This document shows positions 5,606 to 5,843 of a stretch of DNA of 5,843 nucleotides, in pieces. The position numbers and the translations under genes were made by a program. The stretch is from an uncultured Collinsella sp. Its GTDB lineage: Bacteria; Actinomycetota; Coriobacteriia; Coriobacteriales; Coriobacteriaceae. Position 1 is the first letter of the stretch. Each line of letters begins with the position of its first letter. The DNA lies in assembly GCA_900764955.1 (NCBI GenBank), contig CAAFPY010000001.1, forward strand, positions 1 through 5,843. Direction: 5' to 3'. The notes below the pieces were generated by a model that saw nothing but the letters and a program-made list of their open reading frames with translations, did no database searches and was not told the origin of the DNA.

Positions 5606-5625
5606 GGCACCCCTTATCGGGTGCC
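5606..5625. repeat. perfect hairpin upstream of rep, candidate origin or element boundary
   Basis: GGCACCC (5606-5612) and GGGTGCC (5619-5625) form a perfect seven-base stem around the loop CTTATC, 46 bases upstream of the rep start. Rolling-circle origins often present the nick site in a hairpin near rep. The loop does not match a nick site I know (it is near, but not equal to, the CTTGATA type). No T-tract follows on either strand, so it is not a typical terminator. On the minus strand the loop reads GATAAG and could be part of a weak -10 box with TTGTTA at 5634-5639 (15-base spacer). The surface-protein fragment begins right at its outer edge. Confidence 0.45.
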
Positions 5626-5820
5626 GTGGGCCATAACAAGCCCGGATCTGGTTCGGGTAACGGCAAACCCGGTCAGGGCACCGGCTCGGGCGGCAAGGCT
5701 CCCGAAAAGGGCGGCGAGGCGCTCGTTCAGACGGGCGATGTGCAGCTCGAGGTGGCCGTGGCGTGCGCGGCGTTCGGCCTGGCGGCCATGGCCCCGGCGC
5801 TCCGCCGCAAGCGTGGCTAA
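5626..5820 (+). pseudogene. 3' end of a sortase-anchored cell-surface protein, 5' part missing
   Basis: The plus strand encodes a Gly/Pro/Ser-rich spacer (NKPGSGSGNGKPGQGTGSGG), then LVQTGD, a hydrophobic helix (about VAVACAAFGLAAMAPAL) and the basic tail RRKRG before TAA at 5818-5820. This is the standard cell-wall sorting signal: a wall-spanning linker, an LPxTG-type motif (here LVQTG, with Val for Pro), a membrane segment and a positive stop-transfer tail. A sortase would cut between Thr and Gly and attach the protein to peptidoglycan. No signal peptide or adhesin domain is present. The GTG at 5626 has no ribosome binding site, and upstream in the same frame lies only antisense of the rep region. 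It is therefore the remnant of a larger gene, cut at or near the hairpin at 5606-5625. The Val substitution could weaken sortase recognition or reflect a variant sortase class. Confidence 0.65.
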
Positions 5821-5843
5821 CCACTCGCCCATATGAAACGAAG

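Larger units (their letters stand above)
2950..5625. mobile_element. putative small integrative element (int + rep), limits approximate
   Basis: An intact Tn916-type integrase and a rolling-circle Rep lie head to tail on the minus strand. They are flanked by a normal chromosomal group (phosphatase, YccF) on one side and by a decapitated surface-protein gene on the other. An integrase at one end with its 3' side outward and a Rep as the only other gene is the minimal plan of an integrative mobilizable element or an integrated rolling-circle plasmid. The integrase-side end should lie between about 2950 and 3097 and the other near 5600-5625. I found no convincing direct repeat that would define attL and attR, so these boundaries are inferred from gene content. 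Confidence 0.5.

Noticed and set aside
5560..5610. GTG at 5610 as the Rep start
   Set aside because: GATAAGGG directly abuts the GTG with no usable spacing, whereas AAAGGAG lies ten bases before the ATG at 5559.
5614..5832. Minus-strand 72- and 82-residue frames over the surface-protein tail
   Set aside because: The plus strand carries a full sorting signal ending at a stop codon; the minus frames are Arg/Ala-rich shadows.

Overview
The window looks like chromosomal DNA of a GC-rich Gram-positive bacterium, most likely an actinomycete of the Coriobacteriia (Collinsella/Olsenella-like). The pointers are strong AAAGGAG/GGAGGG ribosome binding sites, GC-rich codon use, a sortase-type surface-protein tail (LVQTGD, hydrophobic helix, RRKR) and a Tn916-type integrase. 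The taxon is an inference; there is no rRNA or tRNA gene to fix it.

Layout. Bases 1-190 are bounded by a perfect 21-base inverted repeat and look like a MITE, or a fragment of an insertion sequence, lying just past the end of the first gene. Bases 221-1363 (minus) encode a four-helix membrane protein with a long extracytoplasmic C-terminal domain, function unknown. The gap 1364-1728 holds no conventional gene, but a possible 30-residue hydrophobic peptide on the plus strand (1504-1596) has a good ribosome binding site. Bases 1729-2932 (minus) carry a small co-directional group: a low-molecular-weight protein tyrosine phosphatase, a 12-codon leader-like ORF whose stop overlaps the next start, a 66-residue basic protein and a YccF-family membrane protein with its own TATAAT box.

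Bases about 3000-5625 look like a very small integrative element. A Tn916-type tyrosine recombinase (3098-4291, minus) lies downstream of a rolling-circle replication initiator (minus, start 5559) that fuses an HUH endonuclease to a superfamily 3 helicase, the domain order also found in CRESS-DNA virus Reps and related bacterial plasmids. The initiator appears to carry a one-base frameshift near 4583: a sensible C-terminus of about 69 residues continues in the next frame to a stop at 4373. A 7-bp-stem hairpin (5606-5625) lies just upstream of rep and is a candidate replication origin or element boundary.

Directly after this hairpin, on the plus strand, is the orphan 3' end of a cell-wall-anchored surface protein (5626-5820) with no recognisable 5' part. 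Its position suggests that the element, or a rearrangement linked to it, cut the surface gene. The integrase and Rep would together excise, replicate and reinsert the element, possibly with help from a resident conjugative element, because no mating-channel genes are present.
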